Source: Phymatolithon calcareum (Eukaryota; Rhodophyta; Florideophyceae; Hapalidiales). From it: a stretch of 64,000 nt of DNA. The stretch lies in contig OZ345381.1 in the NCBI GenBank assembly GCA_977006965.1, positions 930,001 to 994,000 on the forward strand, written 5' to 3'. The translations under genes and the position numbers were made by a program. Shown here piece by piece: positions 1-9,184 of this stretch. The notes under the pieces are model-generated. The model did no database searches and was not told the DNA's origin. It worked only from the letters and a program-made list of their open reading frames with translations. Every line of letters begins with the position of its first letter. Within the stretch, counting starts at the first letter, position 1.

Positions 1-1609
1 GTTTCGTACTACTGTATCACTATCGACTTAATCGAAGACAAAATGAATGACAGGCTCATTTACATCCGACAAAGTCCGGTTTCATGCGCCTAGTGTCTAC
101 TGGACGGATGCGTTCAAATTTAGGTTATCCCTCAACTGAACCAACTGTTTCGTGACATGGAATTCAATGTTCCGTTCCATTCTTTTCAGGACGGTCCTTC
201 AAATGCTAGAGAATAGACCTTACCGCGGTATGTTCGGAGATCAGAGCAACGTGGGTACAATTGAATCGAAGAGCTAAGGATGAATTATGGTGACCGTCGT
301 TAATTCGACCAACTTTTCGGACTGTCGGGGACTCACAGAACCTTGCCCTACCTGTGATGATAAAACTTCCTCCACGCACCTGTGCGCAAATTTCGTAGGA
401 TACAGACAGGAATGTTGGGGTCGCCGGTTTAAGTACTGCTACAGCAAGAATTGAAATTCGTTCCGCGAAGGGCACACGGATATCGCGGTTACGCGAGTAC
501 CCAGAATGAATGCAGTCCAGGAGCATCTTAGAGGCCCCCTAGATGTTGAGTAGCGAACACTATGTGTAGCTTAGATATCCTGCAATAAAGGAAAGAAAGA
601 ACCTTGCCGCACGGTCGGTGTCGCAATGCACGGAAAAGAAGCTGCTGCTGAGATATCACAGAGCTGTCGCCTTGTCGCGCATCGCTTTTTAAGCGGCAAT
701 ATCGTCATAGAGTCGTCGAGGAGGTCATCGAGCTCATCGCGAATGGTCTGTTAAACATATCTCTGGGTGTGAAACCGCGCATGGTGCAGAGTATCGAATC
801 CACGACTTGTTATGCCCTGCAGTTTTTTAACGTCGAACATGGAAACGTCGCCATTGGTGCAGAAAGTCTTCACCGACCTCAACCGAGCTCCAATGGTTAA
901 GAAAGTTTAGCCGATCAGTTATCCCACCTCTTTGGAATTCTTGCAGTAAATGGTGCTCATGATGGACAGAATGTTCGGCACCCTGCCATAGTTCATTTAC
1001 AAGGCCGTGCACAACTCCCGGCTCCCTGTTCCGGCTTCGGTTCGGCACTCGGTCAACACTTTGAAGGAAAAGAAATGACGATGAATCAGGGATTCATTCA
1101 TAATTGTTCATCGCATCTGTGCACAATTCTATCCACAATAGTTTGACGGCAGAGAAGCTTCTGTGCGCTAGTTACCTCGTTCCCCTATGATCGCCATATG
1201 CAGCCATTTCATATCAGGACCAGTCCTCCAGTTGATGCCACAATCACTCCTATGCCTGCAAGGAAACCCACATGCTGACGATGCTACAACGTGGAGCAAT
1301 CTCGACGCTGTCAGTATATCACATCATTCTTTGGCAGCTATGATTGCAAAAAGAGGTCGGGGTGCAATTATTTATTGCAATTGGTGCAAGGGACTGCAAT
1401 AGCTACGATATTGAAATGACATTTCAGCAACATATTGCTATTGCAATCATATTGGTGCCATCCCTGACTGGACGCTTGTAAAAATAGCGATATATCGAAC
1501 TCTAAAAAATTCCATCACATACCCGTTAAAATTAGATTTTTTAATCGATTTTAATCGATTGAAACCGACTATGATACGGTTGGACTACGGCCACGGTGCA
1601 TAAGTATTT
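1..1609. other. Spacer without a supportable gene
   Basis: I see no convincing gene here. Short open frames on the minus strand (206-526 and 827-1048) lack recognisable domains. On the minus strand near 640-760 one frame reads RDELDDLLDDS, which resembles a motif of CorA/MRS2 magnesium transporters, but the frame is interrupted on both sides, so at most it is a relic. Around 1535-1560 there are two copies of the 10-mer TTTTAATCGA in tandem. Confidence 0.5.
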
Positions 1610-2160
1610 GGTCCGCACGGGGCTTTGGAAACGAGCAACGGCATTTTTCGATCTCCCCCACGGACCGTTACATTACAGTGTAAGTGTGTTGTGCAGTATC
1701 ATAGATGGCCTGGTTTGGACCGTGCTTGTCCACGGCGATATTTGTATAATACACGGACATGATGTCCGTGTATTATACAAACTTGGCCGTTTTCATTTGA
1801 ACAGTTTTCCCTCTGCTGCGCAACATCATGTTGCGCTGTCGAGGGGAAACTGTGATCATGAAGTTGATACAGTACTGTATTGCTCTAGCGCTGATCAGCG
1901 CTCCCTTAGGGCAATATCATATGGAACAGAAGCTCGTCGACGATTACACGAGGAATTCCCCATGGTGCATCTGCTGCAGCTTAGCTTGAAATTGAGTGCA
2001 AAGCACGCACTTCGAGTGTTCAATCACTCTCTTTGTCTTTCCTGTTCAACAGAAGAACTGCACTGTACTGTGCAAGTTGGGATGTAGATTCAATACCCCG
2101 TTGATGCTGTGAGAAAAATATGCGCTTCGTGGCGAGGATGCACCGTACTGTACAGTATTG
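1610..2160. repeat. Chain of palindromes and short stem-loops
   Basis: At least a dozen inverted repeats follow each other in about 550 bp. The clearest is a perfect 20-bp-arm palindrome at 1741-1760 and 1762-1781 with a single central G. Others are 1610-1615/1661-1666, 1720-1724/1731-1735, 1801-1813/1841-1853 (one mismatch, with an inner perfect 9-bp stem at 1818-1826/1828-1836), ATACAGTACTGTAT at 1867-1880, AGCGCTGATCAGCGCT at 1887-1902, 1933-1937/1948-1952, GTGC/GCAC around 1996-2006, GAGTG/CACTC around 2014-2029, CTGTT/AACAG at 2042-2052, GCAC/GTGC at 2060-2073 and TACTGTACAGTA at 2146-2157. A 163-codon frame at 1596-2087 crosses the palindromes and is probably not coding. The element type is unknown. 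Confidence 0.75.
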
Positions 2161-2526
2161 CATTCGTTCTTGGAAGGAAGCTTTCGTTTGGAATCACTCG
2201 TTCAGCCAGCCGGTGTGTAAACAGTTGCAGCATCGCCTGGAGGGACATCTGAACTTGATTTCTCCTTGTACAATACGGTAATTATTGTCGCAAGAAGTAA
2301 CGTCAGGTTTTCTTTCTGTTCTTGAAGGACAGCTGCTTTTTCATTCTGCTAGCAGAAAGCTGTTTAAAGTTTTCTTGTATCTAACCAAAGTTTCCATACA
2401 AAAGAAGAAGATTTAGAAACTTTCAGCAGAAAAAAACCAGCTGATCTTCAAGAAGAAAAAAAATCTAAAGTGACTTCTTGCAGCACTAAAATTTACATGA
2501 ACTTCATCATCATCATGCATTTCGCA

Positions 2527-2544
2527 CCATCGGTGCACCGATGG
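2527..2544. repeat. Perfect 18-bp palindrome
   Basis: CCATCGGTGCACCGATGG is its own reverse complement. It lies about 410 bp upstream of the TBC gene start, so it could be a dimeric protein-binding site or part of the palindrome-rich tract just upstream. No function can be read from the sequence alone. Confidence 0.6.
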
Positions 2545-2954
2545 GACAAATACGTTGTCAGGTTCGTGTTCTGTAATTCCAATCTCAACTTGCCGCCAGC
2601 CCTCTGCGCCTCGTGTCCGCGGCTGTTCAGGTCTCGTTTTCGACTGCCAATCATCAATCGTCACCAATAATTATCAATACTGTATGTACCGACGGCGCCT
2701 CCACACCTGAGGCTGTGTTTGGACATGTCCACGCTTCCGCGAGCCGTTCCAGTCAGTTTCAAACCGCCACTTTCTTATGATACATGTGCAAAAGTGTAAG
2801 CAAAAAATGACGATTAACGTGATCGTATCATACTTCTTCCGCACAAACGTTCATCTCCTATCGGAGCGCAGCGTAGCCCGTTTGCATCGAGCGCGCGGCC
2901 ACACCGGCCTTCAAAGCCCCACCTTGACCGCGCGCAGACCTGCGTGCTTACCAA

Positions 2955-5810
2955 ATGGCTGCGGAGACTGACATTTCCACCGCGACTCGCGCCGGCTCCG
3001 CCGCTCGCTCGTCTCCGCTTCCTCGCGGGTACACCACTCCGCCTGCTAAACCCGCCTCTCGACGCCGTTCGCCGAAGAAACGTTCCCCTCAAGTACCGCT
3101 GATCGATGGCGCACCATCGCTCCAAAATTCTCAAAACTCGGGACGAGGACAACATGCAGCACAGCCTCCCGGTTGGGCGCGCGCTATACTACGCGCTACG
3201 GATCCGTCGTCATCGAGCTCTAGCTTAGGTGCTCATTCTCAAACTCTCGCTGTGGAGGCTGTACCGGGTGGACGGCGTCTCCGTCGCGGAGACGTAGTGC
3301 GTGCGGCGATCAACGTTGTGCGTGCTCAACAGATTCCTAATTCTGTTCTCCTGGACGAAAATGTCCCGTCCGCCCTCGTTGCGTTGCTGCTGGATGACAC
3401 GGTGTTTTCCTCGCCCTCTGACCGCGTCAACATTGTCGCAGCTATGCACGCAATTGCCTCGCAACGCGAACCTCGTGATGGACTTGTTGCTGCAGGCGCT
3501 TTACAGGCACTTGTTACGGCTGCGAAAGAAGCTGATTCGCGTGCGAGGGAACTCATGCTCAAGGGGGAGGCTGAGCGTGGTCCGGTATGGACGGCCGCTG
3601 TGCGTACCGTTGCGAAATTGGTCGTCTGCTCGACCTCTGCGTGTGCTATTGCTATTCCGTCGGGTGCTCTCGCTTTGCTTTCGAAGGCTGCCGCCCCTGA
3701 GGAAGACATTACTGTCAGGGTCAGAGCTGCGGCTGGGCTCGCCGCGATTGCGGCCTGGTCTGGTCCGAGAAAAGCCGTTGCAATTGTGGAAACTCCCGGT
3801 GTGGTCAGGGCGATGTCGGCCCTGCTCACGGAGAGAGATGATATGGTTTCGAATCATCTGCGCAGTGCTACAATGGACGGTCTGGTCGCTATGTCCTTCC
3901 ATCGAAAGGCAAGGAGAATTTTGAGGGAGCAAGGGTGTGAAGGTAAGATTACCGCGGCAGCACGACAAGCTAGTATGTCTGGGGACTATGATATTGCTGC
4001 AAGAGGAACGGTTGCGGCGGGTAAGCTCACCGGGCGATCGGTTGATGAGTTTGGATTCCTTGTGCAGGCAGCCGGCGAATCTCAAGATACCGCAGAGGAA
4101 GAAGAAGCTTCTGCCGGACCTGAGAATTCTACCGGACTGAAACGAATTCAGGAACTACTGCTTCATGAGGCATACATGCAGGTTGAAGATATTGATGCGT
4201 TGGAAATGATTGTTGCCGAAGACACTCATAGTGATTCCTCCTCCCCACGTGAGCGACAACTTGTGCGAGACGCTGCTAGAATGTATGGCGCTAATGCCGA
4301 TGCATTAGGCTCGAAGTTACAGCTGGAGCGTGCCGGTTCCCCAACCTCGCAGACAGAGTTTTCCTCGCGCGACACGAGCCGCGAAGAAAGGCGCAAAAAG
4401 AGTTTCCTCGAACTCTCCTCAGCTCGTAATGGTCGACCCATGGAGCTCGTGCACAGCAAAGGCTCACCTCCCCGAGCACAGAGTTCTATGAGCAGCAGAG
4501 CAAGCTCTGGTCACACGGATCTAGTCAATGGCGTCGTCCCGATGGGCGGCAGTCCGATAAGCTCAGGAAAGGTGACACGCGCAAAACTGGTGCCTGGCGA
4601 GATTGCCGAAATTGCTGACCCCGATGACGAACCCGTTATGGGGACTCCGGAAGATTCTTTGGATGAGGCTAGAAGTTCTTCTGCGCGTTCTCCGCTAATG
4701 ATATTCTCCATGGGCACGAAGAAGGCGGCGGAGCGTGATGGAGCGAACATGCTGATAAGGAAAAGCGCAAGTCAACTCAACCGCGATACTGAGCACGAAC
4801 GGGTGTGGAAGGATGTGCTGGAAAACCATCCTGAGATGCTTGAACGCGGAACAGGAACTATGCGAAGGGTGAAAGCGTACCGCGAGTTGGCAACCGTACC
4901 GGTTCCGTCGTCAATGCGCAGAAAGGTGTGGCCAAGGCTGCTTGACATTGCCGAACTCCGTAAAGCAGAGCCAGGGCTGTACGCTGAACTTTGCAAGCGT
5001 GGTGGGGAAGAGGCTCTCAGTGATGAGGCTGAGCACACCATTGAAGCGGATGTTACTCGCACGATGCCTCTGCACTCTTTGTTCTGGTCCGGTGGGGCAC
5101 AGGTTGGAGTACGCTCCTTACGATCAATTTTGCGCGCGTATGCCAGGTACTGTCCCGAAGTCGGGTATTGCCAAGGAATGTCGTCCGTGGCTGCGGTGTT
5201 CATGATGAATGCGCGTGATGAAGAGGATGCATTCCTGATGTTTGTCCAATTCATGGAGAAGTTCCAGTACAAAGATGTGTTTGCAGAAGGGTTTCCGCAA
5301 ATGCTAAATTGGTTGGATGACCTGCGTCCTCTCATTTACCATTACATGCCAGAGCTTTGGCAACGGTTGGAGCGGGAGAACATGTCGTTGGAATTGTACG
5401 CGGACAAATGGCTCATCACAGCACTGTCGCATAATTTTCCTCACAGATATTTGCTGCGTATCTGGGACGTCATGTTCCTCGGCGGGTCTCCGAAAATCAT
5501 CCTCAAGTCATGTCTGGCAGTTTTGAAATCTGCAGAGTCGCGCCTGTTGACCATGGGTTTTGAAGGCATGATGCACCTCCTGCAGCGCGACTTTGCGAGC
5601 CCGGAAACTGGTATCCTGGACTCTAAAGACCCGGAGCCCTTCGTCCGCATGGCACGGGACTTCCGATTCGTGGCTAATCCCAACAAACCTCGGCCACTCG
5701 CACCTGCAGTGCACGCTGCCCCGCAGACGTCCCGATTGCGCGAGCAACCGCAGCAGAGGTCCGGTTTCCGTGCGTGCTTCTGCTTCGGAAGGTCGCAAAC
5801 CATCGATTAG
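2955..5810 (+). CDS. TBC-domain Rab GTPase-activating protein with helical-repeat N-terminus
   Basis: Intronless 951-residue protein. The C-terminal third (about residues 620-900) is a TBC domain, the family that stimulates GTP hydrolysis by Rab GTPases on membranes. Both catalytic fingers are visible: the arginine finger in IEADVTR (I696, D699, R702) and the glutamine finger in YCQG (Y738, Q740), so activity is expected. Residues about 100-340 are Ala/Leu-rich repeated helices reminiscent of armadillo repeats. They are followed by an acidic, Ser-rich linker to about residue 600. The extreme N-terminus is basic and Pro/Ser-rich. The ATG follows ACCAA, a good eukaryotic context. The Rab substrate cannot be inferred. 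The next gene (rhomboid) is convergent. Confidence 0.9.
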   Translation: MAAETDISTATRAGSAARSSPLPRGYTTPPAKPASRRRSPKKRSPQVPLIDGAPSLQNSQNSGRGQHAAQPPGWARAILRATDPSSSSSSLGAHSQTLAVEAVPGGRRLRRGDVVRAAINVVRAQQIPNSVLLDENVPSALVALLLDDTVFSSPSDRVNIVAAMHAIASQREPRDGLVAAGALQALVTAAKEADSRARELMLKGEAERGPVWTAAVRTVAKLVVCSTSACAIAIPSGALALLSKAAAPEEDITVRVRAAAGLAAIAAWSGPRKAVAIVETPGVVRAMSALLTERDDMVSNHLRSATMDGLVAMSFHRKARRILREQGCEGKITAAARQASMSGDYDIAARGTVAAGKLTGRSVDEFGFLVQAAGESQDTAEEEEASAGPENSTGLKRIQELLLHEAYMQVEDIDALEMIVAEDTHSDSSSPRERQLVRDAARMYGANADALGSKLQLERAGSPTSQTEFSSRDTSREERRKKSFLELSSARNGRPMELVHSKGSPPRAQSSMSSRASSGHTDLVNGVVPMGGSPISSGKVTRAKLVPGEIAEIADPDDEPVMGTPEDSLDEARSSSARSPLMIFSMGTKKAAERDGANMLIRKSASQLNRDTEHERVWKDVLENHPEMLERGTGTMRRVKAYRELATVPVPSSMRRKVWPRLLDIAELRKAEPGLYAELCKRGGEEALSDEAEHTIEADVTRTMPLHSLFWSGGAQVGVRSLRSILRAYARYCPEVGYCQGMSSVAAVFMMNARDEEDAFLMFVQFMEKFQYKDVFAEGFPQMLNWLDDLRPLIYHYMPELWQRLERENMSLELYADKWLITALSHNFPHRYLLRIWDVMFLGGSPKIILKSCLAVLKSAESRLLTMGFEGMMHLLQRDFASPETGILDSKDPEPFVRMARDFRFVANPNKPRPLAPAVHAAPQTSRLREQPQQRSGFRACFCFGRSQTID

Positions 5811-6549
5811 TGGTTTTGCGCTGAACTTCCCCACCAGCCAGCCATAGAGGCACTTAATCTTGACGCTAACAATGAAGTTTCAATCTCTACAAGTTTATTG
5901 GCGGGCCCACACCATGGTGGCCTTGCCTCCTTCGTTTTGTACTAACACAGACGCCGCGCCTGGTCTTCGCTTTCGAATACGTCCGGTCGTATGACATGGA
6001 ATTTCGAGCGAGGCTGATGTAGAGCTGTGGCGCACGCACGCACGCACGCATTGTATCCCTACGTCTTCATGGCGTTGGCGATACATGGCCGTATCCTAGT
6101 TTTTATTATTGTTATCATTCATTCTTTGAACCCTTCGAGTCGTTCGTTCGCTTCGTACTTTCGTTGCCCATGTGACGCATCTTTGTTTTTCGATCGATAG
6201 TTGTTGCATTCTCGCGCCCGTCGTACTCTGACGGTTAGCAGATTCTAATGGCCGCTTACAAATAAAAACATAGCACACTTTTATACCGTAATGCCGTTTG
6301 CAGTGGAGCTTTTTCGTCGTCGCAAATAATCTTGCGGTCTCTTTCCCAGATGAGGACGAGGACGAAACGAAGGAGCAGAAATACATTTCGAAACTTTACG
6401 AAAATGCTTTCGCACAGCCTAAACGTTTGCAACTATACTAACCAATTTCGGTGTTGTTGCTCAGGTCTTTTTCGATCGTTGAACAACACTATACAATGCT
6501 TGCTCTTGGGGAGTGAACAAATACCTACTTCCATGTTCTGGAGAATAAT
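5811..6549. other. Intergenic tail region with CGCA microsatellite
   Basis: Convergent spacer between the TBC and rhomboid genes. It contains a short (CGCA)n run at about 6031-6051. Otherwise there is no coding signal or RNA gene that I can support. Confidence 0.5.
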
Positions 6550-7293
6550 TTAGTCAACGTGAAGTCTACGTATTAGACCAGACGGAACAATTGTGCGCAT
6601 ATTGAGAAACGCCATTCCCGCCAAGATGCCACATAAATGTCCAAGCAGGCTAGACTCTGGTAATAAAATCTTACATAGGAAAAGCTCCTTCCATGGAAGC
6701 CATCGTCCTGGAACAATCATGCCGAAGAAATGCTGAGCACCAGGAGTGAGACCGGGATGGCCACTTAAGATCGCCATGAGTCCGAACACGACTCCAGAGA
6801 AGCCGGCAACAGAACCTGAATAAAACCGATATTCGTTAAAAATCTTAACAATTGCAATAGACACCCCAACGTATATCAGGCTTTCCGCAATGGCGAGATA
6901 CACGACAAGCCCCATGAATCCCACCGAGCCGAAAGTGCGCTCCAGTCGCACAGCGAGACCGAGAAAACTGCAAAGATTGAACGTCAGATGGACGGCATCC
7001 AGATGAACTATAGCACTTTTTGCCAACCGCGCCCAGTCGCCACGAATAACATTATGCGGCTGCAGCGCAGCCGCATGCAAACCCAGCGCGGCACGAGAGG
7101 AAACAAGGGAAAGTGGAAGTTGATGTCCGGGTATCAAGCGCAGAGCGTGGATGGCGAGGAGTAACACGACAATGCAGGTGCCAGCTGGACCGGGGCGATT
7201 GCCGCGCGACTGCAGATGCCGCACTTGATCTGCTAGCATTTTAAAGGCAAACATATGCCGCATACGGAAGTCGAACGGCATGCCGTGCGCCAT
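6550..7293 (-). CDS. Rhomboid intramembrane serine protease, RHBDD1/RHBDL4-like
   Basis: 247-residue polytopic membrane protein. The catalytic dyad is visible: Ser166 in GFSG and His219 in LLGHLCG. Upstream, HLTFN fits the oxyanion-side His/Asn of rhomboids (HxxxN). Rhomboids cleave substrates within the membrane; RHBDD1/RHBDL4 homologues act in the ER in degradation of unstable membrane proteins. The size and the order (short soluble N-terminus, HxxxN helix, GxSG helix, His helix) fit the RHBDD1 class rather than the larger PARL class, but the subfamily is an inference. The open frame extends six codons upstream to a GTG; I start at the first ATG. No clear ubiquitin-binding C-terminal tail is seen. 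Confidence 0.85.
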   Translation of the reverse strand: MAHGMPFDFRMRHMFAFKMLADQVRHLQSRGNRPGPAGTCIVVLLLAIHALRLIPGHQLPLSLVSSRAALGLHAAALQPHNVIRGDWARLAKSAIVHLDAVHLTFNLCSFLGLAVRLERTFGSVGFMGLVVYLAIAESLIYVGVSIAIVKIFNEYRFYSGSVAGFSGVVFGLMAILSGHPGLTPGAQHFFGMIVPGRWLPWKELFLCKILLPESSLLGHLCGILAGMAFLNMRTIVPSGLIRRLHVD

Positions 7294-8140
7294 GTCGAGG
7301 GTATTCGGCACTTGTGTGTCGGTGCAGGTATGAGGCAGTTGGGTAGAAATACTACCTTTCAGAATAAGCGTATTTTGTGTTAGTGTTATTCAAGAGCAAG
7401 TACTTGGGAAGAAAAGAAGAAGAACTGGATTTGAGAGTTACTAACGTCGAGGCAGTCGATCGGTGAAACTTTGCAAGTGCAAACGGTTGTCTTGTATTGC
7501 AATTGTGGGTTGTGTTGTGTGCCAGAAGGACACGATCCGGTGGAATACCAAACCTACCAATGATCCTCGCGGACCTGCAACGGGCAAATTTTTTTTTCGC
7601 AGAGGTATGTGAATAGAGGTCTACGGAATGCAAAATCTAGGGTTCTTCATTGGAAGACCCAGCATTCTAGGAAGCCTGGAACATGGCTAGAAATTTTCCT
7701 CGGAAGCATACTCTTCAAAAATTAGCCTGTCTTTTGACAGGCAAGTCGTGATATCTTGGATTTGTTTGCACCAGTGTCGAATTGCCCATTCTACTCTGCA
7801 CGCTCCGAGGTCAGGACCGTTTTATGGTCAAGGCTCTGCACCCATCCACTATACTCAAGATCTTGGCAATGCTCCGGCTTCTTCCAGGATGAATTTGTAC
7901 AACATAGTACAGTATCATGCGGTCTATAATGGCAACTCGTCATGAACTGTCGACCTCAGGCCTCGCAACTCTCCCATCGTTCTCCTGAATCTTCATAAAT
8001 CGCAGGAAATCGTCTTACTATTGTCGCCCGCAAACGCGTTGCGGGATTTAATTTATGGTCCTCCGACTGCGCTTCATATTACACAATAATTAAAATGCGT
8101 CAGAAGTCGTTCAAAACCTCCTTCATTGCCCAAGCGCCCC
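7294..8140. other. Intergenic spacer
   Basis: Region upstream of the rhomboid gene and downstream of the methyltransferase. Short frames (for example 7352-7633 minus, 7748-7945 plus) show no domain. I see no RNA gene or long repeat. Confidence 0.45.
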
Positions 8141-9184
8141 CTACCGCTTTTCAAATAAATAGTGTGCCACAAACCACTCTTGACCATTTCTGTACCCAAA
8201 GAGTTCTGCAACGGCAATATAAAACGTTCTCCAATACGCCTCCCACTTGGTTGCGTCCGCGCCATAAGTCGCTCTCAAAATCGGACGAATCTCCTTAATA
8301 TTCCGGTCCACGTTCTCCAACCAACATTCCGATGTCCGCGCATAATGCTTTCCATCAACCCTCCATCTATCCACAACCTTAAGATTGTCCTGGAAATACA
8401 TCAATAAATCGTCACTGGGCATTGTGCCACCCGTGAAAAAATATTTCCCCATCCAGTTGGAATCCCCCTCCGTTTCAAAATGGTACACAAACTTTTGATG
8501 ACAGAAGTAATGCACGAACAATTTTCCCTTCGGTTTCATCCACTTGGAAATCTTCTCCAATAACGCCGCATAATTCTTCATATGTTCAAACATCTCGATG
8601 GAGAAAACGACATCGAACGCACCCCTGTCCATTCCGTCCGCCGTGCGCACATCCGACGTCAATACCCGCACATTCTTCATCCCCATACGTGCCGCCTCAC
8701 CCTCGATAAAGTATCCCTGTGTCCACGAGTTGCTCAGCGCTGTTATACGACACTTTGGATAACGTTCCGCGATGTAAAGCGTCAGCGATCCCCATCCACA
8801 GCCGAGGTCGAGTACGCACATTCCGTCGCGTAATCCAGCCCGCTCGCAGTACAGTTGGAGCATTGCCTCCTCAGCTGCATCCAGGGTAGTTTCTGGGGTT
8901 TCAAAATAACATGAAGAGTACTTTCGTCGAGCCCCCAGTGTGAGCAGGAAGAACTCGGTTGGGAGCTCGTAGTGTTGCTCATTCGCCTTTTCTTGTTCTA
9001 TTGCGATTTCGGCGCTACGAAGTTCCTGAACCATACTCATTTTTCGTCGAATTTCTGCCTCGGTTGTTGGACAGGTCTCCTCAGCTAAGCGTTGTTCGAG
9101 TAATTTGCGCACTCCAGCACGGGTTAGTATGTCCGGCGCGTGATTCCGTTCCAGCAGCCACTCGGCTGCACGCATCAGCGACAT
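8141..9184 (-). CDS. SAM-dependent methyltransferase, coclaurine N-methyltransferase / cyclopropane-fatty-acid synthase family
   Basis: 347 residues, intronless. Motif I for S-adenosylmethionine binding is [11 protein letters not shown] (about residues 125-135), preceded by the family's [13 protein letters not shown] segment and followed by [16 protein letters not shown]. The C-terminal part ([25 protein letters not shown], then [14 protein letters not shown]) matches the layout of plant (S)-coclaurine N-methyltransferases and related algal proteins, which descend from cyclopropane-fatty-acyl-phospholipid synthases. The true substrate could be a small amine or a lipid; the sequence does not decide it. 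No transit peptide or membrane segment is evident, so a cytosolic location is likely. The ATG at 9184 gives a full-length protein for the family. Confidence 0.85.
   Translation of the reverse strand: MSLMRAAEWLLERNHAPDILTRAGVRKLLEQRLAEETCPTTEAEIRRKMSMVQELRSAEIAIEQEKANEQHYELPTEFFLLTLGARRKYSSCYFETPETTLDAAEEAMLQLYCERAGLRDGMCVLDLGCGWGSLTLYIAERYPKCRITALSNSWTQGYFIEGEAARMGMKNVRVLTSDVRTADGMDRGAFDVVFSIEMFEHMKNYAALLEKISKWMKPKGKLFVHYFCHQKFVYHFETEGDSNWMGKYFFTGGTMPSDDLLMYFQDNLKVVDRWRVDGKHYARTSECWLENVDRNIKEIRPILRATYGADATKWEAYWRTFYIAVAELFGYRNGQEWFVAHYLFEKR

Noticed and set aside
206-526. 106-codon minus-strand frame
   Set aside because: No recognisable domain, no support from neighbours, length expected by chance.
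1596-2087. 163-codon open frame
   Set aside because: It runs straight through perfect palindromes, so its sequence is dictated by the inverted repeats; no domain and odd composition.
3301-4085. Long frames on both strands inside the TBC gene
   Set aside because: Shadows of the GC-rich coding frame; no domain.
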